A stretch of 64,000 nucleotides of DNA from Amaurobius ferox (Eukaryota; Arthropoda; Arachnida; Araneae; Amaurobiidae): positions 120,201,239 through 120,265,238 of the forward strand of contig OX578145.1 in assembly GCA_951213105.1 (NCBI GenBank), written 5' to 3'. The translations under genes were made by a program, and so were the position numbers. The notes beneath the pieces were generated by a model. That model worked only from the letters and a program-made list of their open reading frames with translations. It did not search any database and had not been told where the DNA came from. How positions within the stretch are numbered: position 1 is the stretch's first letter; each line of letters begins with the position of its first letter. This document shows, in pieces, positions 11,050 through 23,180 of this stretch.

Positions 11050-11420
11050 TAATACATGTTCTAACATTAAGCAACAGGTTTCCGGTTTTCCCTAATTGTA
11101 ATTTTCTACCAAATTTCGTTCGAATCGCTTCATTCGTTCGTGAGATATCATCTCCACAGATTTACTGACACACTCACGCACTCACTAATTTTTCTAATTT
11201 TTTTTCTCTAATTTTTATTTTATACTAAATTTCATTCGAATCGCTTTATTCGTTCGGGAGATATCATCTCCACAGACTTACCGACACACACTCGTACGCA
11301 CACACATCAAACACATACATGCATGACTTTAAAAACGTCTGATTCGTGGTCAAGGTTGCTTGAAAGGTGCTCTCCCGACAAAAACTGGAATTCAAATTTT
11401 CGCCCATATATATGAAAGTA
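11050..11420 (-). repeat. Family W, copy 2 with internal duplication
   Basis: In reverse orientation it shows the leader (complement of TTTCGCC...AATTCCAG at 11385-11405) and a CA-rich spacer. The 'AAATTTCGTTCGAATCGCTT' block then occurs twice (about 11114 and 11230), ~115 bp apart. The distal modules are missing. Confidence 0.65.
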
Positions 11421-11754
11421 AAAATCAATCCATTGCCTTAGAGCTATAACTTTAACAAAGTATTCAGTTATGACTTGAACGTAAATGAGAAGTCTTTCAT
11501 GCATTAAATTAATCAAATCCGAAGTATATTGAATCATTCATTCACATTTTTTTGCACTTGTACCCGCGCCCACCCTCCTCCACGTTATAGAAGAGGAGAA
11601 ATATCACGTGTTTTGCTCCGAAATAACCTTGAGAAGGAATGTCTCTCCGCTCGTCACGTGATACATTTGGCGATCGCTCCGAAAGCCAGCCAATATCCGC
11701 GTGTAATGGTGAGCGGAGGGGCTGGCTTGGTATACACACTGGCCGCTCGCGTCC
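11421..11754. other. No gene recognised
   Basis: Includes a somewhat GC-richer patch at 11560-11750 that reads as 76- to 100-codon frames on both strands, with no recognisable domain, start context or splice sites. Confidence 0.4.
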
Positions 11755-13075
11755 AAGATATTGAATTTTCGTTAATTGGTCGTCATTTTTATCCATTTGG
11801 CGAGATTTTCGTTAATTTGGCAACATTTTAGAAAGTCGCCAAGTTGGCGACATTCTGCCAAGTTCGTCGCCAAATATAGCCAAGCGTTATGGACGGAGAA
11901 ATAAGTTATTCGTATAGCATATACATGACTATTGGCGTTCAAATACAAAAGTATTACTCAAAGTATCTTTTCTCCTGAATGGACCTAGATCCACGAGAAT
12001 GATGTCACCAAATTTATCGCATGATATTACATATGAAAAATGAACATGGTTCTCAACAGTTAATATATTTAATTTAATTTATAGTATTTTTTGATAAATT
12101 TATTTAAAAATGTGCAATATCTACAGAACAGTTCATGCTAGCGTTTTAAAGTTTATGTCAATCGCTTTCTAAGGAAAAATTACCGTAACTTTATTAAAGG
12201 TTTTGATTTTTTAATGATTTTTTCAAAATTTCACTTGAAAATTTAGGGGGTTCTAAACATTTGATTACGTTTAAAAACAATAGGCTTCCAGTATTCATGG
12301 ATTGTGATTATTGTACCAAATTTCATTCGAATCGCTCCATTAGTTCGTGAGATATAGTCTCCACACACACACACACACACATTCACACACACACAGCGTG
12401 TCTGTCTGTGTGTGAGTGAGTCTGTGGAGATTATATTTGACGAACGAATAGAGCGATTCGAACGAAATTTGGCACAAAAATTATAATCCGTGAATACTGA
12501 AAGTTAGGGTCCATTTCCAACATTATTGCTCATTATTGCTCAGGTTTATGAATGAAATTGCAGTGGAATATTGAAAAAATCATCAAAAATTAGTACCTTT
12601 CAGAAAGTTACGCAAATAGCTATTTCTTATGTAATTTTTCATTAGAAAACGATTGACATAAACTTTAGAACGCTAGCATAAACCGTTTTAGAGATATTTT
12701 TCAAAGAATTTTATCAAAAAATAACAAAATAAAAAAAAATTAACTATTGTGAAATATGTTCACTTTTCATATGTAATACCATGCGATGAATGTGGTGACA
12801 TCATTTCTCGTGGATATAGCTCGATCTATTCATGGGAAAAGATACTTTGGGTAACAGTTTTGGACTCCAATAGTCATTTATCTACTGTAAGAATAACTTA
12901 TTTCTCCGTCCATAACGCTTGGCGAGATTTTGGCGACGAATTTGGTGGAATATCGCCAACTTGACGACTTTTTTAAATGTTACCAAATCAAAGAAAATAT
13001 CGCCAAATGGATAAAAATGACTCTAAATCAATGAAAATAACCACTCTTTAACGAAAATTCAATGTCTTGGAAAAA
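11755..13075. repeat. Two family W copies head to head: ~1.3-kb dyad
   Basis: Copy 3 (11755-12360, minus) and copy 4 (about 12395-13075, plus) face each other across a CA/GT microsatellite at 12361-12420. Paired landmarks include 'TTCATTCGAATCGCTCCATT' versus 'GAGCGATTCGAACGAAAT', 'AAGTTTATGTCAATCG' versus 'CGATTGACATAAACTTTAGA', and 'CCATTTGGCGAGATTTTCG' versus 'TATCGCCAAATGGATAAAAA'. The arms are diverged, so the dyad is not a fresh fold-back duplication. A W terminal module (GCATTATATAAGG...GCTGCCCACATCAG) follows at 13105-13170. Confidence 0.75.
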
Positions 13076-13189
13076 ATATAAGCATTTACGATAAGAATAA
13101 CCTATTTTGTTTTTACAGTAAAAGTAGTAAATACATTGCATTATATAAGGAAAGACATTTGCTGCCCACATCAGATTTTTTTATTTTAC

Positions 13190-14235
13190 TTTTCACATTT
13201 TTGCAACATCGCCTTTGAACGAATGGAGCGATTCGAATGAAATATGGTACAAAAAACCATGATAATGGAAACCTATTGTTTTAAAACACAATCGAATGTT
13301 CAGAACTCCCCCCTAAATTTTCCTGTTAAATTTTGAAAAAATCATCAAAAAATCAAGACCTTTAATAAAGTTACGCAAATAGACATTTCTTTTCACATGT
13401 AATTTTTCCTTAGAAAACGATTGACATAAACTTTAGAACGCTAGCATGAAACGTTCTCGAGATATTGCACATTTTTCAAATAAATTTATCAAAAAAATCC
13501 CTTAAATTAAAAAAGAAATATTAACTGTTGAGAAACATGTTTACTTTTCATATGTAATATCATGCGATAAATTGGGTGACATCATTCTCGTGGATTTAAC
13601 TCGTTCCATTGACGAGAAAAGATACTTTGAGTAATACTTTTGTATTTAAACGCCAATAGTCATTTATCTGCTGTAAGAATAACTTATTTCTTCTTCTATA
13701 AAGCTTGACTAGTTTTTGGCTACGAATCTGGAGGAATGTCGCCAACTTGGCAACTTTATTAAATATTGCCAAATTAACGAAAATATCGCCAAATGGATAA
13801 AAATGACGCTAAATCAACGAAAATGACAACCAATTGACGAAAATTCAATATCTTGGAAAGAATCTACGAGTACCATAAGGATAACCTATTTCTCTGTCTG
13901 TAACGTTTGAATAAAGTTTTGGTGACGAATTTTTCGAAATATCTCCAACTTGGTGACTTTTTAAGTGTTGCCAAATTGACGAAAATGTCACGCAATTTGT
14001 AAAAATTCGCCAAATTGATGAAACTGACGTTGAATTAATGAAATGACGACTAATTGATGAAAGTTCAATGTCTCGGAAAGAACATAAGAATATACTATAA
14101 GAATAACCTTTTTCTCCGTCCGTTCGTCTGCAACGCTTAGCGAGAGAAATTTAGCGGGACGTCGTCAACTTGGCGATTATTTTAAATGTTGCCAAAATGA
14201 CAAAAATATCGCCAAATTGATAAATATGACGCCAA
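13190..14235 (+). repeat. Family W, copy 5, with amplified TTGGCGA modules
   Basis: Same order as copy 4, but the distal block repeats about three times, at 13670-13860, 13860-14055 and 14055-14235. Each repeat runs from 'AAGAATAACCTATTTCTCCG' through 'GCCAACTTGGCGACTTT', 'GCCAAATTGACGAAAAT' and 'CAATATCTTGGAAA'. Within each block a ~17-bp unit of the type GCCAAATTGACGAAAAT is itself repeated. Confidence 0.75.
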
Positions 14236-15329
14236 ATGAGAAGTAATGCTTCGCAAATTCTGATTTCTGTCACATGACCGGCATATATTGTAGTATATAA
14301 GAAATGCTTTTCCTTCCGTTTGTCTGTAACACTTGGTGTTACAGTTCCGTTTTTGGTAACACTTTATATTGAATGCAGGCTTCAGGCTAAAAATGTTTTG
14401 TAGTTTTTTAATATATATGCTTATGCAAAAGTTTTGCATACTTAAGAACGTACAAATTATCTTCAAAATAATTGCAATTTTCGTACTTGTACACCAGTCT
14501 TCATTTATTTGTTACATAATTTTTAAATTATTGCCTAAACCAGAAATTAGTAATGAATTCTCAATAAAAAGATACTATAGATATAAAAATTTAATGAAAC
14601 ATAAATCGTATTTGAGCGATAATTACGCCAAATATGGCTCCTTCTTTTACTTGCTTGTGACGTCCGGCGGCGGATGAATTCACCCTTAGCAAATCAGAGC
14701 GTTATATTTATGCAATTGAGACTTTTTACCGGTTCTGTATAATCAAGTTAAGTTGTCCTCAAGTACATATAGCTATTTCCACCTACGCTTTGCTTGGGCG
14801 AAACGGTTAATGATGGCTAAATGTGAATTAGCATAAAAATGGCCCACATTTTATAGTTATGTGAATATGGATATTAGTCGTATGTAAAAAATTCATTTCT
14901 AATCACTATATGTTGCATTATTTTCTAAGTTTGTAACTTAAAAAGAAATTAATTATAACAATTTATTTAAAAAATTTGATTAATTTTATTTGCGACAAAC
15001 CTGACTTGAATGGCGAACCTGACGAAATTCCGTGCTTACGACTGCTAGATTAAACTATTGCAAAATTTGGCGAAGAGGTTTTAGAAAACACTATAAAAGA
15101 AAATAGTATACAGAGTACAGTCGAATAGATATTTCATAGTAAGCAATTTCTATTTTAACCGTCATGATGATTCTAATTTTACTACCGTCACTTAAGAAAA
15201 GTACTTACTAAAGAAGTATTTACGAAAATATACCAAAATAAACAAATGGTTTTATAGAATGATGCTGTTTCTTGCCGTGGATTAGTAAAATATAATTATG
15301 AAATATTATTGTTTTAAATCGTCTGAGAT
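14236..15329. other. No gene recognised
   Basis: AT-rich. Overlapping 94- and 102-codon frames on opposite strands at 14182-14677 have no recognisable domain and look like chance. A short GC patch with CGTCCGGCGGCGG lies near 14661. Confidence 0.45.
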
Positions 15330-16510
15330 ATCTTTAATCTTAAAACATAAAGCATTGATTATGAAACACTTTCCAACTCTAATTTTATTTAAACATCTCT
15401 GAAATGACATTCAGCGGTAATATTTTTAAAATTATCACAATACTGCAATAATTAGTTATATTTGAAAATTTAAAACTTCATCGAAAAAAACGAACTTGAT
15501 TCAAATGACGTCATCGAAATATAAATCGCCCAGCTCTCTCTGTAAAAGCGGTAAATATTTCATTCATACATTTTTATTTCATTCATCACAGTACTACAAT
15601 AATTTATTCTACTTAAAAACTTAAAACCATGGGGGTAAAAGTAATTTAACTCTATGCATAAAATTTCATCGAAGAAGTCTGCCATTAAATCGTCTGCTTT
15701 TCTATTTAAAATCAATGAACGTTTCATTCATATCATCTATATTGCAGACTCCTGAGCAAAATAATTCTGCGTTAAAGAAATTCAGCCATTCTTATACAAC
15801 TCATTTTACAGTCTAATCTGTTTATATTCTCCATAAGCGAAAATTAGGTTTCGTTTTAGAAATAATCAAAGTTTGATGATCATTTAAACTCAAATATATT
15901 GTAATTGTGGTGTTTTAGAATACAGATGAACAGAAATTAAGCAAAAATAAAGCGGTTTTAGGATAGATACAACACTAAATTTCAATTAAAAAGAACTTTA
16001 AAAATCACAATTTTGACACAATATGGATGCCATATTTTATTTTGAAGTGGGTCATATGATCTCTTCATATAATGGTCATAAATGGTCTCTTCGTTTAAAG
16101 GGTTTAATTATTATTTTAATTTTTATTTAAAAAACTACTGAATATATTTTGCTGAAAATTTTTTATATATATTATGGGATATATTTTATGGGATAATTTG
16201 AATATTTCCTAAAACTTTCGAAGCAATTTGTGAATTTTAAATTCGCTTAAAATCGTTTGAAATATTAGGTCCCATAGGGTTTAATGTATTTCACTTTTAC
16301 AACCCGGGTTCAATCCAACACTAATTGGGTGATATTATTCATTTATTTTCCCATAGGTCCCACAGACCGTCTGAACAACATACTAAAATTTCATTTTGAT
16401 AAAGTTATTTTTACGGCAGTTATCGTGCTAACGGACAGACAGACAAACAGGCAGACAGAAAGAACAAAGTCATAAACATTTTTCAACAATGTTGTAAAGT
16501 GTTAAAAAAG
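15330..16510 (-). repeat. Dispersed family A, copy 1
   Basis: Contains, in order, 'CATAAAGCATTGATT', 'TATTTTTAAAATTATCACAA', 'GACGTCATCGAAATATAAAT', 'GATGCCATATTTTATTTTG', 'AAATATATTTTGCTGAAAAT', 'CCCATAGGTCCCACAGACCG' and a (CAGA)n run. The same blocks occur reversed at 53.7-54.7 and 56.9-57.4 kb and forward at 24.7-25.2 kb. No conserved ORF, no TIR found. Class unknown. Confidence 0.7.
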
Positions 16511-18490
16511 TACGGAATTAATCTTCTAAAAACGAGTTTTTTTTTTTATTTTGCAATTGGGTTGCCATGAAATTAGATTCAACAAATAATGCCATCCCAT
16601 TTCAAATTTTGAACTATCATTGATTTTGAAAATGATAAAGACGTGTTTTATTAAAATATTGTTAGAATCTTAAATGCAGTTTTAGAAAATGGTTTATTTA
16701 AACTATAATTATCGAATTTAGGCCAAATACTTAAGATTTTAATCGTTTACAATGCTAAACACAATGTACTATACTCCATATTGGAAGCGTACAGTTTATC
16801 TTATACCTCTCGGTTGTCAAGTTAGGTTTGCCTCAAATATAGAAAAACAGCCAGCAGATGATTTCAATAATTTCAAGCGCTATTCTCATAAGAAATCGTC
16901 TGCTATAATTATAAATTAAAATATCTTATGAACGGTTTGATGTACACAATAGAGTTAATTACGAAAGTTATATTTTTCTACACATGATGGCATAAAAACA
17001 AATTTTGGGTATTTAGCCGTCTTTGAGTTACAGTTAGAAGAATGTTGGAACGAAAAATTCTGATATTTATAAATGTTTCAAAAAATATTCATAGATTTTA
17101 GATTTCTTTTTTTACTACTTATAGGTCAAGTTCCACGTGTATGAAAAGTTTCAAATTTCTACTTTCAACAGTTTAGGCTATAAATTCATCTCTTAGTCTA
17201 ACTCAGCTATATGATATAGATTATAATCATAATCCAATAGTTTAATTTTCTGAAATAGCAATAGTTGGAACTTACTGGAATGAATAATCATGGACGTACT
17301 TAAGCAATCGTTTTATTCCATGCTACGAATTTATTAACGCTTTTAAAAGTGTTCATAGCATGCAATGTTTCAATCAATAAAAACAGCTGTGAAAAAAATT
17401 TCGGAATAATTAAATAATTTCGTTAAGGTATTTGTAGAAAAAAAAGAAAAAATATGAAATAAAACTGCTGATGTTTCTTTGGTAATATCTCAGAAGTTGT
17501 ATGCTGGCCGTAATTTTTCCAAACGGATAAATGTAAATAATGATAATGGTTTTGTATTTAATGATCTTGATATCATTAATTTATTCAGTTATTCGTCATT
17601 CTGACGGAACTAAAGATTTAAAAGATGTTCTTTATTTTATATATACAAAAAGATTAAATATACTAATGACCATGTCGTATCCACTTTTCAATTCTCAGCG
17701 TTCATATTTCAGTTTTTTTTACAATTTTCGAACGTTTTTATTAATTAAATGTCAACTAATAATTCATTAAATTTTTTAATAAAGTTTTCTTTAGTAATTA
17801 ATTTGCGCATGTCGCCAAACAAACACAGGAAAAAATTAATGAGTAACAAATAAAAACAAAAAAGGTTGTTCTTTTAAAGTAAACCTTTTAATTATTTGCA
17901 TGTAACTTAAATGTCTGAAAAGTGAGTCCAATATTTAGCTTCATTACTATTATCACACACACACACATTATATATATATATATATATATATATTAATTAA
18001 TTTATTTATTAGAAAGATGGTTTAATAACTAATGCCAAGTAAGTAATAATAAAATATTAAAACAATAAAATAACCAAATTATTTTAAACAGGGCCACCAT
18101 GCCGAAAAAAAGAAATGAACAGCACTAGGCTTAATTTGGAGGTTAATTTAGATCAGATTCATCTTCAGGTTTGAGCATCCAATTTAAATTAACCCAAACA
18201 AATACTTGTTTCGGATATGGCAATAGTTCGTTATTATAAATACCATAACCCAGACTACAAGCATAAATATTGAAAAATTATTAAGAAATCATGTATTACC
18301 ATGAACCATGAGCCAGGATTTCTGAGTCCACGTGTATAGCAGGTGAGTAGTTAAGATTGAATGACAGAGTTGAGTAGTGTCCAGGACAAAGAGAAGAAAA
18401 ATAAACCATGTATTAAGAGGGGAACGAAGAGTTGAAGGGACTTCTACATGCACACACACACACACAGATATATATATATATATATATATA
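16511..18490. other. No gene recognised; microsatellites at right
   Basis: AT-rich. A 76-codon frame at 17540-17770 is hydrophobic and A/T-driven, with no recognisable domain. Mixed CA and TA microsatellites lie at about 17955-17993 and 18447-18492. Confidence 0.45.
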
Positions 18491-18492
18491 TA

Positions 18493-19108
18493 GGGTCTTT
18501 CAAAAGTCCGTATAAACTTTAAAAATTCATTAAAAATCGAAAAATCATCGCATTGAGGTACAGTTTGTACCATAAGTATCGTCAGGACGGGGGGGTTTTT
18601 TGACGTGAAAAAATTTTGTAGTTTAAAAAATCACCTATAGGTGGCGCTTACCCGAATACATCTTCCAGAAGTATGCAAATGAGGCTGTTATAAAAGAGCT
18701 GTAGTGCTCTGTAGATTCTTCATTTGATTCATTAGTAAACGGTGCAAAGAAGAAGTTTTTGCGAGAATGTTAACTATGATCGTGAAAGCCTTGTTAGTGA
18801 ATCTGTATTACGTGAGCGGAGAATCAGCATCAGATGCTTTGCGAAAATTTCGATTTAGGAAAAATCTAAAGAAAAGAAAATGTCCTATCACCTGTTCAGA
18901 GTTACTTAGGCTTATCACACGATTTGGCACGTACAGTAAATTATTTTCTTTGTCTTTCCAATGCTTTCAGCGCCACCTATAGGTGATTTTTTAAACTACA
19001 AAATTTTTTCACGTCAAAAAAAAACCTCGCCCTATCAATACCTATGGTACAAACCGTACCTCAATGCAATGATTTTTCGATTTTTAATGAATTTTTAAAG
19101 TTTATACT
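18493..19108 (+). mobile_element. Small mariner-like element with long inverted arms
   Basis: The left arm (18493-18650, starting GGGTCTTTCAAAAGTCCGTA after TA) is mirrored by the right arm (18971-19108), pairing TAAACTTTAAAAATTCATTA and CACCTATAGGTGGCGC with their complements. The right arm lacks the outermost ~18 bp and runs straight into a TA microsatellite. The left end also adjoins a TA tract, so it probably landed in a TA microsatellite. The interior encodes one small transposase-like ORF. This is an internally deleted, non-autonomous copy. Confidence 0.75.
18767..18982 (+). CDS. DUF4817-like HTH fragment of mariner-type transposase
   Basis: A 71-codon frame (MLTMIVKALLVNLYYVSGES..ALRKFRFRKNLKKRKCPITC..LLRLITRFGTYSKL). 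It matches the pattern of the N-terminal helix-turn-helix (DUF4817) in arthropod mariner-like transposases: a hydrophobic helix, 'SGES..DALR.F', a basic stretch, 'P.T...L..LI..F...G'. It lies entirely within the inverted-repeat element and ends inside the right arm. No catalytic DDD/E domain follows. Such a fragment could bind DNA but not transpose it. Whether it is expressed is unknown. Confidence 0.6.
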   Translation: MLTMIVKALLVNLYYVSGESASDALRKFRFRKNLKKRKCPITCSELLRLITRFGTYSKLFSLSFQCFQRHL

Positions 19109-19109
19109 T

Positions 19110-19111
<2 letters not shown>

Positions 19112-19136
<25 letters not shown>
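19112..19136. repeat. TA microsatellite
   Basis: (TA)n adjoining the truncated right arm of the mariner-like element. Confidence 0.95.
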
Positions 19137-19138
<2 letters not shown>

Positions 19139-19140
<2 letters not shown>

Positions 19141-19240
19141 ATAGAAGTTTGAAAATCCAATGAACGAAAAGTAAGAAGATGTAACACGATAAACCTAACT
19201 TTTTAAAAACACCCACAGAATAAAATATAATACAGCAAAT
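19139..19240. repeat. Dispersed ~100-bp repeat next to TA tract (copy 2)
   Basis: GAAGTTTGAAAATCCAATGA ... GTAACACGATAAACCTAACT matches 10188-10285, again directly after a TA microsatellite. Confidence 0.65.
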
Positions 19241-20021
19241 CATCAATCATATGGATTAAAAATACAAAACACAAGCTATCAAGTTACAGAAAATCAACCA
19301 AATTAAAAGGTATGGAAACAAAAAAAGAAAAACTTAAACTAAATTCAACTATCTAACTGGCTTACAAAACAAAAGTAAAAATCATCTAATCCTCAAGCAT
19401 ATGGAAAAAATAAATAAAATAAATATCGAATCAACAAGTCAATGAAAAATATATAATACAAAGGTATGGAATCGAAATAAGTATAACAAACGAAATCAAG
19501 CACAAACGCCTTACACGTGGACGAGGCTCTAAGCCTAAATCATGAATTGTTAACCTCTACAAAAATCTAATCATGTCCAAGTTTTTTGTAGAAGCAAACA
19601 CAAAAATGTATGTTTCTGAAGAAATAGATAGATTAAATCTATAAACTATTTCTACTTGGACGACATACATAAAGAAGGAATAAAAAAGAAAAAATGAATA
19701 CCTGGAAAAAGCACAGCGTATGTACATTCGATTCAATACAGGGATCGAGGGAACACTGATAGAAGAGACCAGTGTTGCCATTCGTAAAGAAAAAATAAAA
19801 AACCATTTACTGTTGCCATTCATAAGAATTGAAAAACTGTGAAGCGAAATGTTAAGAAAAAGTATTAATATACAAAAAGAGCTACTAAAAAGAGGGGCAA
19901 ATAATAGTAATGCTGAAGTGGGAAGTGAATGTAAAAAAAAAAAAAAAAAAAAAAAAAAGAATGGAGATGTCTGGCTAATATAAGATACTATGAATAGAAT
20001 TATATGATACTATGAAAAGAA
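19241..20021. other. No gene recognised; poly-A tract
   Basis: A-rich sequence with a ~25-bp poly-A run at 19934-19958. It lies downstream, in minus orientation, of the RT fragment and may be that element's 3' region. Confidence 0.4.
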
Positions 20022-20324
20022 TTATAAAAATCCAGCTATTTTAAATTTTTTAACAATACTATTTACTAAATAAGAGGGATATTTATATAAATTACTAGTA
20101 ATTTTGAGATTATTGATATGCATAGCATGAAATTTTATATCAGATAATCTATAAATTCTAAAAAGCTGATTGAGTATAATATTTCTAAACAATTGAATCG
20201 AGTTACAGGAATTAAAAGGTAAGATTTTATTAATATTAAAATTATAAAAGTCTTTTTTATCATATAAATTTGTAACAATTCTATTAGAAGGATCAATAAA
20301 AAGATTTAAATCCAAAAAATTAAC

Positions 20325-20326
<2 letters not shown>
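20022..20326 (-). pseudogene. Reverse-transcriptase C-terminal fragment (copy 1)
   Basis: The minus frame reads 'NVNFLDLNLFIDPSNRIVTN', then 'LYDKKDFYNFNINKILPFNS' and 'NIILNQLFRIYRLSD', with a final 'KKFKIAGFL'. The pattern 'FLDLNL ... LYDK.D..NF ... N...NQL.R..R' is typical of the C-terminal part of RT_like (Penelope-type or related unclassified) retroelement proteins. The catalytic part is absent: the frame runs upstream directly into a TA microsatellite, and the Ile-Tyr residues before 'NVN' are microsatellite translation. It is homologous to the second copy at 21283-21925. Dead fragment. Confidence 0.65.

Positions 20327-20370
<44 letters not shown>
20327..20370. repeat. TA microsatellite abutting RT fragment
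   Basis: Uninterrupted (TA)n at the 5' border of RT copy 1. Confidence 0.95.
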
Positions 20371-20374
<4 letters not shown>

Positions 20375-21282
20375 AGAATTGATAATAGTTTAAAACTATG
20401 CATAAACTACAGTAAGTACAAAAAACAATCTCTAGCATATTCGTTACAAATAAGTAACTATAGACCAAGACCAAGGATAAAATTAGTATGTACCGTATCG
20501 CTATAATGGTAAAAGGGGATGATGGGAATAATTGTGTACTAAAATCATTATTAAATAGATAAATATATAAAAATATGAAAGAGCAAACATGGCAAAAATG
20601 AGAAAAGACAATAACAATTAGCTCAAGCTGAAAGATCAAGACATGGAGTACAATCAGTTTAAACGACACGATGGTTAATTCGATGGATTCATTCAATGAA
20701 TGATGGTTAATTCGATGGATTCATTCAATGAATGATGGTTAATTCGATGGATGGTTAATTCGAAAATGATGGTTAATTCGGAATTACACACTCTTCAGGA
20801 CCTTTCCCGGCCGTCCAAATAGTTCCTCAAGTCCTCCGGATGAGGCGGACAGTCTGGGTCTTCAACACTCTTCAGGACAGCAATATAATCCGTATTAAAA
20901 CCGAAGGAATAACCAGTTTCTGACAATGGCGATCATATATAACTATAGACCCCATTGGAACTGTCTACTGGCTAATAGAAGGAAAAATAATAATATAGTC
21001 TATAAGAATTAAAAAACAGAAATAGAAACTTACATGTGCAGTGACCATGTGTGTTTGCTAACTGAACGTACAGCCACATTACTCAAAATCCCCGGTCTAA
21101 GTGGAAATCGGAATGAACTGAGTGAACGTGAACGGTAAAGTTTTAACTGTAAACTTTCAAAAATAGAAATTATTATAGGATTCAGGACAAATGGAAAGTC
21201 AGATTAAAAGCATGGGAGAAATTCATAAGAATGAGTTATCCAATCAAGGATAAATAATTCATTTGTAAAATTATTACGTGGT
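20371..21282. other. Spacer between RT fragments
   Basis: No gene recognised. A short tandem repeat lies at 20665-20785. A segment 'CCGGATGAGGCGGACAGTCT' followed by GGGTCTTCAAC near 20837-20867 is related to short sequences at 45.8, 51.2 and 57.7 kb. Confidence 0.5.
20665..20785. repeat. ~32-bp tandem repeat
   Basis: GATGGTTAATTCGATGGATT followed by CATTCAATGAAT is repeated, then shortened to GGATGGTTAATTCG units. Confidence 0.85.
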
Positions 21283-21921
21283 GTATTTGAAACTATTAAT
21301 AACATCATTAACAAAAAATTCCGGATAATGGTAATTTTGGCAAATGCGTTTAAGATTATCGATGTGAAGGTACTGATACTGAGGATCAGAAAGTCTATGT
21401 ATTCAAAAAAGCTGGTTTAAAATAACGTTTCTAAACTGAATAGAATTACAAGAACGATGTGATAGCAGCTTAATGATGGTGAAATTATAAGAATTATTTT
21501 TATCAAATAGATTGGTAATAACATGATTATGGAGAATATCTAAATTTAAATCTAAATAATTAACAGTTTGACTAACACTAGGTTCATTAGGAATTAATTC
21601 TAGGTTAGAAGGGTAAAAATCAATATTAATTGCATACGAATCATCAATGATAATACATATTAAGTTGTCAACATATCGATATATAATATAAGAATTAAAG
21701 AAAAAATGACGTTCATAAAAATCAAGACATAAGTTAGTCAGAATACTGCTACTGCAGCCCCCTTGAGGTACGCCAGATGTTTGTAAATAAATGTTATCAC
21801 CTTGGATAATATAATTGTTGTATAACACAAAGTGCAAAAGCATAGGAAAGTTTTTGACATTAAATGCGACATTATTGGAAGATATATAGTCATGATAAAG
21901 AGAGATAATAACTTTGTATAA

Positions 21922-21925
<4 letters not shown>
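21283..21925 (-). pseudogene. Reverse-transcriptase fragment with YVDN site (copy 2)
   Basis: The minus frame reads '[20 protein letters not shown]', '[20 protein letters not shown]', then '[13 protein letters not shown]', 'NYLDLNL', '[12 protein letters not shown]' and 'NVILNQLF'. An in-frame TGA at 21403-21405 stands where copy 1 has Arg ('NQLFRIYRLSD'). Homology continues as 'IHRLSD..YQYLHIDNLKRI' to about 21283. RTs of this kind normally have Y(V/I)DD; here the second Asp is Asn. The fragment is cut at its 5' end by the long TA microsatellite. The class is Penelope-type or a related RT_like group, not resolved. Inactive. Confidence 0.75.
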
Positions 21926-22914
<989 letters not shown>

Positions 22915-23180
22915 TGATTTCAAATCGAGAAGCCAACGACCATATAGGAAGGTGATCTGGAGGACAATAATATCCCTAAGAGGTTACAAAGGTAAAAAAA
23001 ATAGCAGGAGGTGGTCAGTCAGATTGTTAAGTTGTACATCAATCTGACATTAGAGAAAAGATAATGCAGAGCTCATTTTGACGATAAAAGCTTGCAATTC
23101 CTTCCCAGTAGCTCAGTTGGAAACTCGCCAGCTGGCCAGTATGAAGATCGAGGTTCGAACCCTGGTTTCTTTATAACCTC
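22915..23180 (+). mobile_element. tRNA-derived SINE-like repeat, copy 1
   Basis: The tRNA-like core at 23104-23167 has an A box TAGCTCAGTTGG and a B box GGTTCGAACCC. The ~190 bp upstream (AGGTGATCTGGAGGACAATA ... GGTGGTCAGTCAGATTG ... CAATCTGACATTAG) are shared with the tandem pair at 50.6-51.3 kb. The promoter core therefore lies inside the repeat unit. Whether it retains Pol III activity is unknown. Confidence 0.65.

Noticed and set aside
14182..14677. 94- and 102-codon opposed frames
   Set aside because: A/T-driven, no domain, mutually overlapping on both strands.
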